From contig JADZEV010000017.1 of the NCBI GenBank assembly GCA_020850295.1, positions 1 through 21,375 on the forward strand: a stretch of DNA of 21,375 bases, in the 5' to 3' direction. The DNA comes from Candidatus Nomurabacteria bacterium. GTDB lineage: Bacteria > Patescibacteriota > Minisyncoccia > Phycocordibacterales > UBA9973. Under the pieces are notes generated by a model. That model saw only the letters and a program-made list of their open reading frames with translations. It was not told the origin of the DNA and did not search any database. A program made the position numbers and the translations under genes. This document shows positions 7,667-14,215 of this stretch, piece after piece. Each line of letters opens with the position of its first letter. Within the stretch, counting starts at the first letter, position 1.

Positions 7667-7697
7667 ACTCCTTATTTAAAAATAAGGAGTTTTTTTA
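7667..7697 (+). terminator. Strong intrinsic terminator, plus-strand direction
   Basis: A perfect 10-bp stem (7667-7676 with 7681-7690, ACTCCTTATT/AATAAGGAGT) with a 4-nt loop is followed by a run of seven T and then ATTT. The T-run is only on the plus strand, so it ends transcripts of the 124-aa gene and the tRNA-like element. The T-run overlaps the mreC stop codon at 7695-7697, so it also separates the convergent units. Confidence 0.85.
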
Positions 7698-8435
7698 TTT
7701 AACTATCACCCACTTAAGTGTCTGTAAATTTACCGGGGCTTTCGCTAAGAGTCTTTGGAAAGGATCTCTAGGGTCTGTAACTATTTTCTGAATTGTTGCC
7801 AAAGTGTGAACTTCTAATGACTGAGCTGAAATTATACCCCCTTGTTCAAAAGATATGTCTCTAGGCATTCGAACTTCATACTCACCCGCACCTCGGCCAA
7901 TAAGTGTCACAGCAATATTGCTCCCTGTTATATTGCCTACAGTTTCTCTGTTTGGAGAACTATATAAAAGTACTGTTGAGCTCTTGTTTTGCACATCAGA
8001 AATAGTGCCAAGCGCAGTATCTCCAAATGCATATACTATTTGATCTTGTTCTATACCTTCATCACTACCTGCATCCAAAATCATAGTGTCGTACAAGGAA
8101 CGGTTGGGTGTAAAAATAACTCTTGCCAATACTCCTGTGTCCTTATCGAAACTCCTTCCGAGCTGTGCTTTTAAATTTTCATTTTCTTTCTCTAATGAGG
8201 AAAGTGCTACTAAAGAAGCATTTTGTTTATCTAGAGTAGTTTGCAAAGATACTACTTTTTTTATTAAAGATTGCTTTGATTCAAAAGCAAGCGAAGCACT
8301 ATCGCTGTTTACAGGCATTATTGCAGTTTTAAATTTAGTGATCCAAGAAAAAATAAAATATAACAAAACCACACTTACTACAAAGGCAGTTATTATGAAA
8401 AAATAGTTATTTTTATTATTACGAAACTGTGACAT
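7695..8435 (-). CDS. mreC: Rod shape-determining protein MreC
   Basis: MreC (246 aa; family usually about 270-300) links cytoplasmic MreB filaments to periplasmic wall-synthesis enzymes. It has a short cytoplasmic N-terminus, one transmembrane helix at about 11-31, a coiled coil at about 50-90 for dimerisation, and the beta-rich MreC core from about 95 onward. Core segments such as LYDTMILDAGSDEGI and VYAFGDTALGTISDV are typical. The start overlaps the end of mreB by 17 nt, so the two are cotranslated. The chain proS-mreB-mreC ends here: no mreD, PBP2 or rodA follows, and the downstream sequence holds the convergent tRNA-like unit. Identification is firm; the short C-terminus is a mild oddity. 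Confidence 0.93.
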   Translation of the reverse strand: MSQFRNNKNNYFFIITAFVVSVVLLYFIFSWITKFKTAIMPVNSDSASLAFESKQSLIKKVVSLQTTLDKQNASLVALSSLEKENENLKAQLGRSFDKDTGVLARVIFTPNRSLYDTMILDAGSDEGIEQDQIVYAFGDTALGTISDVQNKSSTVLLYSSPNRETVGNITGSNIAVTLIGRGAGEYEVRMPRDISFEQGGIISAQSLEVHTLATIQKIVTDPRDPFQRLLAKAPVNLQTLKWVIVK

Positions 8436-9465
8436 GGTCTTCTATAGATAATAAAACACTTTTATACTCTTCAAAAGACTCTAAAATTATACCGGTACCT
8501 CTGACAACAGCAGAAAGAGGATCTTCAGCTATATAAACTGGTATTTTAAGTTCTTGTTCCAAAAGACCAGAGAGACCTTGCAGAAGAGCTCCTCCACCTG
8601 TTAAGACTATGCCTTGTCCTAAGATATCAGAGACCATCTCTGGTGGCGCTGATTCTAAAACTTCACGAATACTTCTAACCAACAAAGACACGGGGTAACC
8701 TAGCGCCTCCCTTATATCTCCATCAGTCACTACTAAAGCTTTTGGAAGTCCTGATATCAAGTCTCGCCCCCGAACTTCAAATTCTCTATAGTCTCCCTCT
8801 ATGGCGCTACCTATAACTATTTTTATTTGTTCAGCTGTTTGCTCTCCTACCAAAATCTTAAATTCATCTCTTAAGTAATCAATGACTTTATTATTAAAAT
8901 GATCTCCGGCAACTCTTAAATTTAGCGATCTGACTATGCCACCAAGCGCAATGAGGGCTATGTCTGTTGTACCTCCACCAATATCAACTATCAGACTCGC
9001 AGTAGGTGAAAGCACCGGAAGCCTTACTCCTATAGCAGCAGCCATTGCTTCTTCTACTAAAAACACTTCTCTAGCCCCAGCATTGATAGCAGCATCATAA
9101 ACTGCTCTCATCTCAACATTTGTGATACCGCTTGGTACACCTATCAAAACTTTTGGTCGAAAAAATTTTTTATTTATTTTTTCAGTTTTACGAATAAAAT
9201 AAGCTAGCATCTCCTCAGTGATTTCAAAATCAGAAACGACACCTTCAACAAGAGGTCTAACGATATTTATGTGAGCCGGTGTTTTACCCCACATCTTCTT
9301 GGCTTCTCTACCTATAGCAACTATTTGCCCTGTTTTTTGATTAACAGCCACTATCGAAGGTTCGTTGATAACTGTGCCTGATCCACGCAAATAAACCAAA
9401 GTATTAGCAGTGCCCAGATCAATACCTATATCATTTGAAAATCTACTGTATAACTTTTTTAACAT
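8419..9465 (-). CDS. mreB: Rod shape-determining actin homologue MreB
   Basis: MreB (348 aa, normal length) polymerises with ATP under the membrane and guides lateral cell-wall synthesis. Actin-fold landmarks are clear: phosphate-1 loop GIDLGTANTLVYL (14-26), catalytic Glu138 in LVEEAMAAAIG, phosphate-2 loop DIGGGTTDIAL (161-171), and the adenosine motif LTGGGALLQG (288-297). A short amphipathic N-terminus (MLKKLYSRFS) fits membrane association. The gene overlaps proS by 23 nt upstream and mreC by 17 nt downstream, making a tightly coupled three-gene unit. Its presence implies a non-coccoid or elongating cell. Confidence 0.98.
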   Translation of the reverse strand: MLKKLYSRFSNDIGIDLGTANTLVYLRGSGTVINEPSIVAVNQKTGQIVAIGREAKKMWGKTPAHINIVRPLVEGVVSDFEITEEMLAYFIRKTEKINKKFFRPKVLIGVPSGITNVEMRAVYDAAINAGAREVFLVEEAMAAAIGVRLPVLSPTASLIVDIGGGTTDIALIALGGIVRSLNLRVAGDHFNNKVIDYLRDEFKILVGEQTAEQIKIVIGSAIEGDYREFEVRGRDLISGLPKALVVTDGDIREALGYPVSLLVRSIREVLESAPPEMVSDILGQGIVLTGGGALLQGLSGLLEQELKIPVYIAEDPLSAVVRGTGIILESFEEYKSVLLSIEDHVTVS

Positions 9466-10696
9466 GAGAAATTATTTCATTAACAGGAACGATAACGCTC
9501 TCTGAATCTGTACGACCTTTTACCTCTGCGCCACCATTTTCTAGACTCCTCTTTGAAACAACAACTCTTAGTGGCATACCAAGCAAATCAGCATCTGCAA
9601 ATTTCTCTCCGGCGGTTACGCCTACTCTATCATCAAATAAAACTTCGATACCATTATTATTTAATTCTTTATAAACATCTTCAGCCTCACTCATGTCTTC
9701 TCCTAGAGCAACAAGATGTACTGTAAATGGAGCAATAGATGCCGGCCAAACTATGCCTTTGTCGTCAGAGAGAATCTCAACGACTGTACCGATTAGCCTT
9801 GTTATTCCTATCCCGTAAGAGCCCATAAAAACAGGAATGTCTTCCCCGTTTTCATTTTTATAATTGAGCTCAAAAGGTTCAGAGAACTTTGATCCAAGAG
9901 AAAATATATTACCTGTTTCAATAGCTTTTTTCTCCATAATTTTATTTTTATCAACACCAAGCTCAGCGAGTACTTCATCATTAAATACTTCTTTGTTGAT
10001 AGCTATTCCTTTTTCCTCATCTATATAAATAGTATCCTCACCTGCTTCGGAAATAGTTTGGAATTCATGAGAATACTTAGAAAATGTTCCACCCGAAGCA
10101 AATGTTATATATGTATATTCTCCAATGCCAACTCTTTTAAAAACATTATGATAAGCCTGTTTTGCTTTTTCATAAAACATATTATGTTGTGCCAAATCTT
10201 TTGAAAAAGAATATAAAGCCTTCCAATAAAACTCGCGTCCTCGAAGCATACCGCTCTTACTACGAGTTTCATTTCTAAAAATTGTTTTGAAGTCATACGG
10301 ATAAAAAGGAAGATCTTTATATGAACTTACAAAATTTTTCGCAATATTTGAATATGCTTCTTCATTAGTAAAAGAAAGTCCGAGCTCAGAGCCACTTTGA
10401 AGTTTGGTTTTAAACCAAACATCAACCACATCATCACTCCAGCGATTGGTCTTTTCCCAAGACTCTTTATTTTGAAGGGCTGATGTTTTCATTTGAACAC
10501 CCCCTATAGCATCCATTTCTTCTTTTACAATAGCGATAATCTTATCCATTACTCTATATCCAAGAGGAAGAATCGAGTAAACACCTGCCATTTCTTTGTG
10601 GATAAAACCGCCACGAATCAAAAGCTGAGCATTTTTAGCTTCTTCATCGCTAGGATTTTCTCTCTTTGTACGCGTAAATAGCTGTGACTGCCTCAT
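9443..10696 (-). CDS. proS: Prolyl-tRNA synthetase lacking the editing insert
   Basis: ProS (417 aa) charges tRNA-Pro. Motif 2 is FRNETRSKSGMLRGREF (140-156) with Arg141, and motif 3 is GSYGIGITR (292-300) with Arg299 or Arg300 as ATP contact. A HGTP anticodon-binding domain spans about 325-415. The typical bacterial enzyme has about 570 aa with an INS editing domain of roughly 180 aa between motifs 2 and 3. Here only about 130 residues separate them (including the SHEFQ segment and ETGNIFSLG), so the hydrolytic domain that clears Ala-tRNA-Pro is absent, as in the short alphaproteobacterial-type form. After motif 2 the sequence reads FYWKALYSF instead of the usual FIMKDAYSF. TATATA (10708-10703, minus) lies 6 nt before the ATG. 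mreB starts inside its end. Confidence 0.96.
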   Translation of the reverse strand: MRQSQLFTRTKRENPSDEEAKNAQLLIRGGFIHKEMAGVYSILPLGYRVMDKIIAIVKEEMDAIGGVQMKTSALQNKESWEKTNRWSDDVVDVWFKTKLQSGSELGLSFTNEEAYSNIAKNFVSSYKDLPFYPYDFKTIFRNETRSKSGMLRGREFYWKALYSFSKDLAQHNMFYEKAKQAYHNVFKRVGIGEYTYITFASGGTFSKYSHEFQTISEAGEDTIYIDEEKGIAINKEVFNDEVLAELGVDKNKIMEKKAIETGNIFSLGSKFSEPFELNYKNENGEDIPVFMGSYGIGITRLIGTVVEILSDDKGIVWPASIAPFTVHLVALGEDMSEAEDVYKELNNNGIEVLFDDRVGVTAGEKFADADLLGMPLRVVVSKRSLENGGAEVKGRTDSESVIVPVNEIISHVKKVIQ

Positions 10697-10741
10697 AGTA
10701 CCTATATAATCGCATATTTCAGGTAATAAAAAAAGCCCGGA

Positions 10742-10770
10742 TTGCCAAAAAGGCTTAGAAATGGTATCTT
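10742..10770 (+). promoter_or_regulatory. Promoter of the rpsB-tsf operon, extended -10
   Basis: TTGCCA (10742-10747), a 17-nt spacer, and TATCTT (10765-10770) preceded by TG one base upstream (TGG-TATCTT) form a sigma70-type promoter with an extended -10. Transcription should start near 10777, giving a leader of about 100 nt. It is the clearest long-leader unit in the window. Confidence 0.65.
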
Positions 10771-10808
10771 AATGAGTCCTTTCATGGGCGAAATTATTCA
10801 GTTAAGCA

Positions 10809-10860
10809 AGCCCTTCGGCAAGCCTCAGGACAAAGTCTTGGGTAATGCCAAAGGAGGGCT
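10809..10860 (+). promoter_or_regulatory. Leader hairpin of rpsB sequestering a Shine-Dalgarno-like sequence
   Basis: The outer stem pairs AGCCCT (10809-10814) with AGGGCT (10855-10860), the middle stem pairs GGCA (10817-10820) with TGCC (10846-10849), and the inner stem pairs CCT-AGGAC (10823-10831, one bulged C) with GTCTTGGG (10835-10842) around an AAA loop. AAGGAGG at 10851-10857, the best Shine-Dalgarno match in the window, is partly inside the outer stem. It lies about 20 nt from the rpsB ATG, which is too far for standard initiation. It may be an S2-responsive leader. Alternatively the left arm (CCTTCGGCAAG...CTCAGGAC) resembles a dispersed palindrome common in environmental bacterial genomes. 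Confidence 0.5.
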
Positions 10861-10878
10861 CGTACAGATCGTAAATAT

Positions 10879-11553
10879 ATGAAAAAAGAACTATCTCTTA
10901 TGCCTCTTATGGAGGCTGGTGTCCACTTCGGATACTCACGCACAAAAAGACATCCAACAGTTACTCCATTTTTATATGGATCTAAAGGTGGTGTTGATAT
11001 TATTGATTTAGAAAAAACTGCTCCTCAAATAGAAGCAGCTGCAAATTTTATGGCGGAGCTTGGTGCTGCTGGCAAAACAGTGCTTTTCGTAGGTGTTAAG
11101 CCAGAAGCTCGAAGCAGTGTTACAGAAGTAGCAAGTTCACTAAAACAGCCTTTTGTTACAGAGCGATGGATTGGTGGAATATTAACAAACTTCTCTGAGA
11201 TAAAAAGAAGAATCTCAAGACTTGAAAAGCTTAATGAAGACAAAGCAAGTGGTGACTTTGCAAAATACACAAAGAAAGAGCAAATGCTACTGGGTCGCGA
11301 GGTAGAAAGACTAAATAAATTCTTTAGTGGTCTATCAGGTATAACAAAGATTCCTGACGCTATAGTGGTAGTAGACTCAAAGAAAGAACACATTGCTATC
11401 AAAGAAGCTAGAAAAGTAGGTGTTCCAGTTATTGCTATTGGAAATACCGACTGTTCTATTCGCAATATTTCATACCCTATTATTGCAAACGATAGCTCTT
11501 CATCGAGTATTAATGCAATCCTTGGTATACTAAAGAACGCTTTTAGTAAGTAA
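10879..11553 (+). CDS. rpsB: 30S ribosomal protein S2
   Basis: S2 (224 aa; usually about 240-260) is a late-binding protein of the small-subunit head-body junction. Recognisable segments are MEAGVHFGYSRTKRHP (11-26), the helical-hairpin region around GREVERLNKFFSGL, FVTERWIGGILTNF (91-104), and IPDAIVVVDSKKEHIAIKEA followed by GVPVIAIGNTD. It is on the short side, partly through a trimmed C-terminus. The ATG at 10879 is the only in-frame start near the conserved N-terminus. tsf follows 153 nt later on the same strand, the classic rpsB-tsf order. S2 often represses its own operon through the leader, and a leader hairpin is present here. Confidence 0.98.
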   Translation: MKKELSLMPLMEAGVHFGYSRTKRHPTVTPFLYGSKGGVDIIDLEKTAPQIEAAANFMAELGAAGKTVLFVGVKPEARSSVTEVASSLKQPFVTERWIGGILTNFSEIKRRISRLEKLNEDKASGDFAKYTKKEQMLLGREVERLNKFFSGLSGITKIPDAIVVVDSKKEHIAIKEARKVGVPVIAIGNTDCSIRNISYPIIANDSSSSSINAILGILKNAFSK

Positions 11554-11600
11554 AAATTTATAAAGTTATAAAGTAAATAAACTAACAAAATTTTATTTAT

Positions 11601-11672
11601 AAAAGTAACTTGCGCAGGCTGACTGAGCCGAGCATGAGCAAAATTTCAACAGAAATTTATGCGTTTACTTTT
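11601..11672 (+). promoter_or_regulatory. Structured RNA junction in the rpsB-tsf spacer
   Basis: An 8-bp outer stem (AAAAGTAA 11601-11608 with TTACTTTT 11665-11672) and a CGCA/TGCG stem (11613-11616 with 11660-11663) enclose two hairpins. One is GGCT-GACTG-AGCC (11617-11629). The other is a 7-bp AAATTTC-AACA-GAAATTT (11641-11658). Together they make a closed three-way-junction-like fold in an otherwise AT-only spacer. There is no U-run after it, so it is not an intrinsic terminator. No known riboswitch was recognised. It could control tsf translation, act as an RNA-processing site, or be a small dispersed repeat. Confidence 0.45.
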
Positions 11673-11706
11673 AAAAATAAAATGAGTAAGTTTCTAAATA
11701 TAAAAT

Positions 11707-12486
11707 ATGGAAATAACAACAGCACAAGTAAAAGAACTTAGAGATAAAACAAGTGTATCAGTAATGCAATGTCGCAAAGCATTAGAAGAAGCAGGTGGAG
11801 ATATGGAAAAAGCTCTTATCATCCTTCGGAAAAAAGGTAGTGAGATGGCAGAGAAAAAGTCAGACAGAACTGCTGCTGATGGACGAATTTTTATCAAACA
11901 AGAAGGTGGTAAAGCAGTAGTAATAACTCTATACTGCGAAACTGATTTCGTGGCTCAAAACGAAGGTTTTATATCTTGTGGTGAAGCTATATTAAATACT
12001 GCTTGGAATGAAGGAGTTGATAAAGCCAAAGAGGCTTCAGCTGCCCTTATAAACGAAGCTATTCTTAAAACAGGAGAAAACATCCAGCTTGGAGCTATAG
12101 ACACAGTAGAAGGAGAAGTTTTGGGTAACTATACACACTTTAATGGCAAAACCGCTGCCTTGGTTGTTATGAAAGGTGCAAATGAAGAAGTAGCTAAAGA
12201 TATAGCTATGCATGTAAGTGCTATGAGACCTACATATCTTAAATCAGAAGATATAAAAGAATCTGACAGAGAAGCAGTTATTGAAGTATTGAAAAAAGAA
12301 GTAGATGAAAGTGGTAAACCAGAAGAAATAAAAGCAAAAATGATGGAAGGTAAAATATCTGGATACTTCAAAGAGCAAACCCTTCTTGATCAACCATTTT
12401 TCAAAAAGCCAGAAGAGACTATTGGTTCTCTGGCAAGTAAAAATGGTGGTGAAATAATTTCTTTCAAAATGTATAATATAGCTTAA
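11707..12486 (+). CDS. tsf: Translation elongation factor Ts
   Basis: EF-Ts (259 aa; 283 in E. coli) recycles EF-Tu by expelling GDP. The N-terminal UBA-like domain (1-50; VKELRDKTSVSVMQCRKALE) is typical, as is the EF-Tu contact motif TDFVAQNEGF at 79-88. The core dimerisation and coiled-coil region is present, and the C-terminal segment LLDQPFFKKPEETIG matches the conserved end. The start is the only ATG at the family N-terminus; no Shine-Dalgarno sequence precedes it, only AT-rich sequence. It belongs to the rpsB operon, and the next gene begins one base after its stop. Confidence 0.98.
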   Translation: MEITTAQVKELRDKTSVSVMQCRKALEEAGGDMEKALIILRKKGSEMAEKKSDRTAADGRIFIKQEGGKAVVITLYCETDFVAQNEGFISCGEAILNTAWNEGVDKAKEASAALINEAILKTGENIQLGAIDTVEGEVLGNYTHFNGKTAALVVMKGANEEVAKDIAMHVSAMRPTYLKSEDIKESDREAVIEVLKKEVDESGKPEEIKAKMMEGKISGYFKEQTLLDQPFFKKPEETIGSLASKNGGEIISFKMYNIA

Positions 12487-12487
12487 T

Positions 12488-12862
12488 ATGCTAATACTGG
12501 TTTTAAAACTATTATTTTCCCTAGTCATATTGTGGCTCCTGCTTATGTATAATATCTGGAGAGAAAGAAATAAAGACCAAGAAAATACAGATCACAAAAT
12601 ACCAGAAATATACGGAAAAGGTGTTAGGTTTTTAAGAAGGGGTTGGTTTTCTTTTTTAAGATTTTTGTCGAAATTGCAAAATCTTATAACGATACTAGCT
12701 ACCAAAGCTTTCTTTAAGATATTCCCAAAAGCAAAAAAAATCTTTATGGATAAAGATAAGCTTACAGGACTTGAGCACGGACCATCATCATACTTTCTGA
12801 AGAGTATAACCCCAGAAAAAAACCCTTTAAAAAAGAATAGACGAAAACCAAAAAATGTGTAA
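12488..12862 (+). CDS. Small basic membrane protein, hypothetical, coupled to tsf
   Basis: A 124-aa protein of unknown role. It has one N-terminal transmembrane helix at about 2-23, then WRERNKD, followed by a strongly basic and aromatic cytoplasmic part (for example RRGWFSFLRFLSKLQ) and a Lys/Arg-rich tail. The helix would act as an N-terminal anchor. Its ATG comes one base after the tsf stop (TAATATG), so it is probably translated by ribosomes finishing tsf. A basic soluble portion next to translation genes could suggest ribosome or nucleic-acid contact at the membrane, but no family was recognised. Confidence 0.7.
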   Translation: MLILVLKLLFSLVILWLLLMYNIWRERNKDQENTDHKIPEIYGKGVRFLRRGWFSFLRFLSKLQNLITILATKAFFKIFPKAKKIFMDKDKLTGLEHGPSSYFLKSITPEKNPLKKNRRKPKNV

Positions 12863-12907
12863 AATAGTAGTACTTGGTTTGAGGATAATTTAAACCTTGT
12901 ACACAAT

Positions 12908-12980
12908 GCCGCTTTAGCTCAGTTGGTAGAGCAACGCTTTTGTAAAGCGAAGGTCGTCAGTTCAAGTCTGACAAGCGGCT
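12908..12980 (+). tRNA. tRNA-Thr (anticodon TGT)
   Basis: A complete 73-nt cloverleaf. The acceptor is GCCGCTT/AAGCGGC with discriminator T, the D-arm contains AGTTGGTAGAG, and the anticodon loop TTTGTAA has TGT at 12941-12943. The T-arm GTCAG-TTCAAGT-CTGAC is perfect. TGT reads ACA and other ACN threonine codons. CCA is not encoded (CAA follows), so a CCA-adding enzyme is needed. Weak GATAAT at 12884-12889 may be its -10. A degenerate copy follows directly. Confidence 0.95.
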
Positions 12981-12983
12981 CAA

Positions 12984-13057
12984 TTTCTTAAATACAGTTG
13001 GTAGAGTTCTGTCAACGCATAACTAAAGCGAGAGTCCTCCAAGAGCGACAAGCGGCT
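12984..13057 (+). pseudogene. Decayed tandem copy of tRNA-Thr
   Basis: Directly after the intact tRNA-Thr lies a segment sharing its D-arm core CAGTTGGTAGAG (12995-13006), CAACGC and TAAAGCGA around the anticodon stem, and an identical 3' end GACAAGCGGCTCAA (13047-13060 against 12970-12983). The offset is 75 nt at the D-arm and 77 nt at the 3' end. The 5' acceptor half is lost, and the anticodon loop and T-arm are disrupted, so no cloverleaf forms. The simplest reading is a tandem tRNA duplication in decay. Confidence 0.7.
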
Positions 13058-13066
13058 CAAATAAGA

Positions 13067-14176
13067 TTATTCTTCTACTTTGTGAATCTTCTTTTCTATA
13101 TCTTCCTCTAGGGCTTCTACATATTCCATTTCTTCCTTTAGGGTTTTATGAATATTTTGTAGCTCTTTAAGCTCATCTTTAACATCAGATAGATTTTCAT
13201 TTTTTGCTTTTCTATTTAAGATAGAGGTGTACTGCCTCTTTCTAAGCATTCCCACTATAACGATAGTGGCTATTATGAGTATTACGAAACCAAAAAATAT
13301 AAGCCAAGCCGAAAGAGTTTTTGGTTCTTGGTTAATCTCAGATGAGCTTGCTAGAGATTCTACATCTCCTATTTTAATCCACTTATCAAACATGATCTGC
13401 TTTTCAGAATCTGATAAAGCCTTAAGGCCTGTATCTAGTACCAACAAAAGCTCTGGGTTTGTCTTCGGTACGCCAAAAGAATATTTGTATTCAAATCCTG
13501 TTCTACCAACAGCCTTAACATAAGATAAAACATCATTACTTGTGTAATAAGATAAAGATGCCAAATCCATAACAGCTGCATCAACTTCTCCTAACAAGAG
13601 TTTTTGTAAAACCGCCTGGTCATCTAATACGCTGACAATGTTAACTTTAGGATAGTTTGTCTTAACATAAGATTCTACTGGATATGCTTTTGTTAGAGCC
13701 ACATCTTTGTTATTAAAATCAGACAACGAAATGATTTGGCTTTTTTTGTTAAAATCTTTTCTAACAACTATAACCGCAGGCATATCTACATAAGAATCAG
13801 TAAAGTAAAAAAATCTTTCTAAATCTTCTGTTGGACTAATAGCTAAAACAACTCCACCATTATCGCCTTCTTGTGTTTTAGTTATAATTTCCGAAAAATT
13901 TAAAGCGCTGTTGTAAGCAACAGAACCATTTACCTTTCTCGCTATTGCCTCTATGTAATCTGCTGATAAACCCTTTATTTTGTTATTAGTGCCAGAGCCA
14001 GTAAAAACAAAGGGTGCGTAGTTTTTCTGTGGCTGAACTAAAATAGTTCTATTTACCCTGTTAAACCAACTTTCTTGTTCACTATTTAAAATCGTAGTAG
14101 ACGCTCCATAAGCAAAAGATGCCCCTAATAAGAAGATGGCTAGACTAAATATTAGGGAAAATGGGCTCTTGGCCAT
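13067..14176 (-). CDS. Membrane-anchored substrate-binding (SBP_bac_3) sensor-like protein, copy 1
   Basis: A 369-aa protein with a signal peptide (1-25), a family 3 solute-binding (Venus flytrap) domain at about 42-268, one transmembrane helix at about 288-311 and a cytoplasmic coiled coil at about 325-369. The N-terminal NSEQESWFNRVNRTILVQPQ resembles the start of BvgS/EvgS sensor domains, but no HAMP, kinase, PAS or cyclase domain follows. In amino-acid binders an Arg follows the ITPE-like motif; the equivalent place here is Leu119, so amino-acid carboxylates are unlikely ligands. No ABC permease or ATPase is nearby. It is a tandem paralogue of the next gene. Its own promoter (TTGATA, TATAAT) ends 9 nt before the ATG. 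Confidence 0.85.
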   Translation of the reverse strand: MAKSPFSLIFSLAIFLLGASFAYGASTTILNSEQESWFNRVNRTILVQPQKNYAPFVFTGSGTNNKIKGLSADYIEAIARKVNGSVAYNSALNFSEIITKTQEGDNGGVVLAISPTEDLERFFYFTDSYVDMPAVIVVRKDFNKKSQIISLSDFNNKDVALTKAYPVESYVKTNYPKVNIVSVLDDQAVLQKLLLGEVDAAVMDLASLSYYTSNDVLSYVKAVGRTGFEYKYSFGVPKTNPELLLVLDTGLKALSDSEKQIMFDKWIKIGDVESLASSSEINQEPKTLSAWLIFFGFVILIIATIVIVGMLRKRQYTSILNRKAKNENLSDVKDELKELQNIHKTLKEEMEYVEALEEDIEKKIHKVEE

Positions 14177-14185
14177 ATTAAGCCT

Positions 14186-14215
14186 ATTATAACACGGCGA
14201 CTAAATAGCTATCAA
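14186..14215 (-). promoter_or_regulatory. Promoter of SBP sensor-like copy 1
   Basis: On the minus strand TTGATA (14215-14210), an 18-nt spacer and TATAAT (14191-14186), preceded by TG one base upstream, form a near-consensus extended promoter. The ATG at 14176 is 9 nt further on, so the mRNA should be almost leaderless. The -35 overlaps the stop region of the upstream paralogue (14212). Confidence 0.7.

Noticed and set aside
10733..10756. Minus-strand terminator or attenuator before proS
   Set aside because: Only a 5-bp stem (AAGCC/GGCTT) with a 14-nt loop before a T-run. It overlaps the rpsB -35 box, and the likely proS -10 lies downstream of it, so regulation of proS is not supported.
11025..11588. 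187-codon minus-strand frame opposite rpsB
   Set aside because: It lies antisense to a certain ribosomal protein gene; its composition is the mirror of the S2 codons and it shows no family motif.
12970..13060. 14-bp direct repeat at the tRNA-Thr 3' end as an integration attachment site
   Set aside because: The copies are only 77 bp apart, the sequence between is tRNA-like, and no integrase is present. Tandem tRNA duplication explains it.
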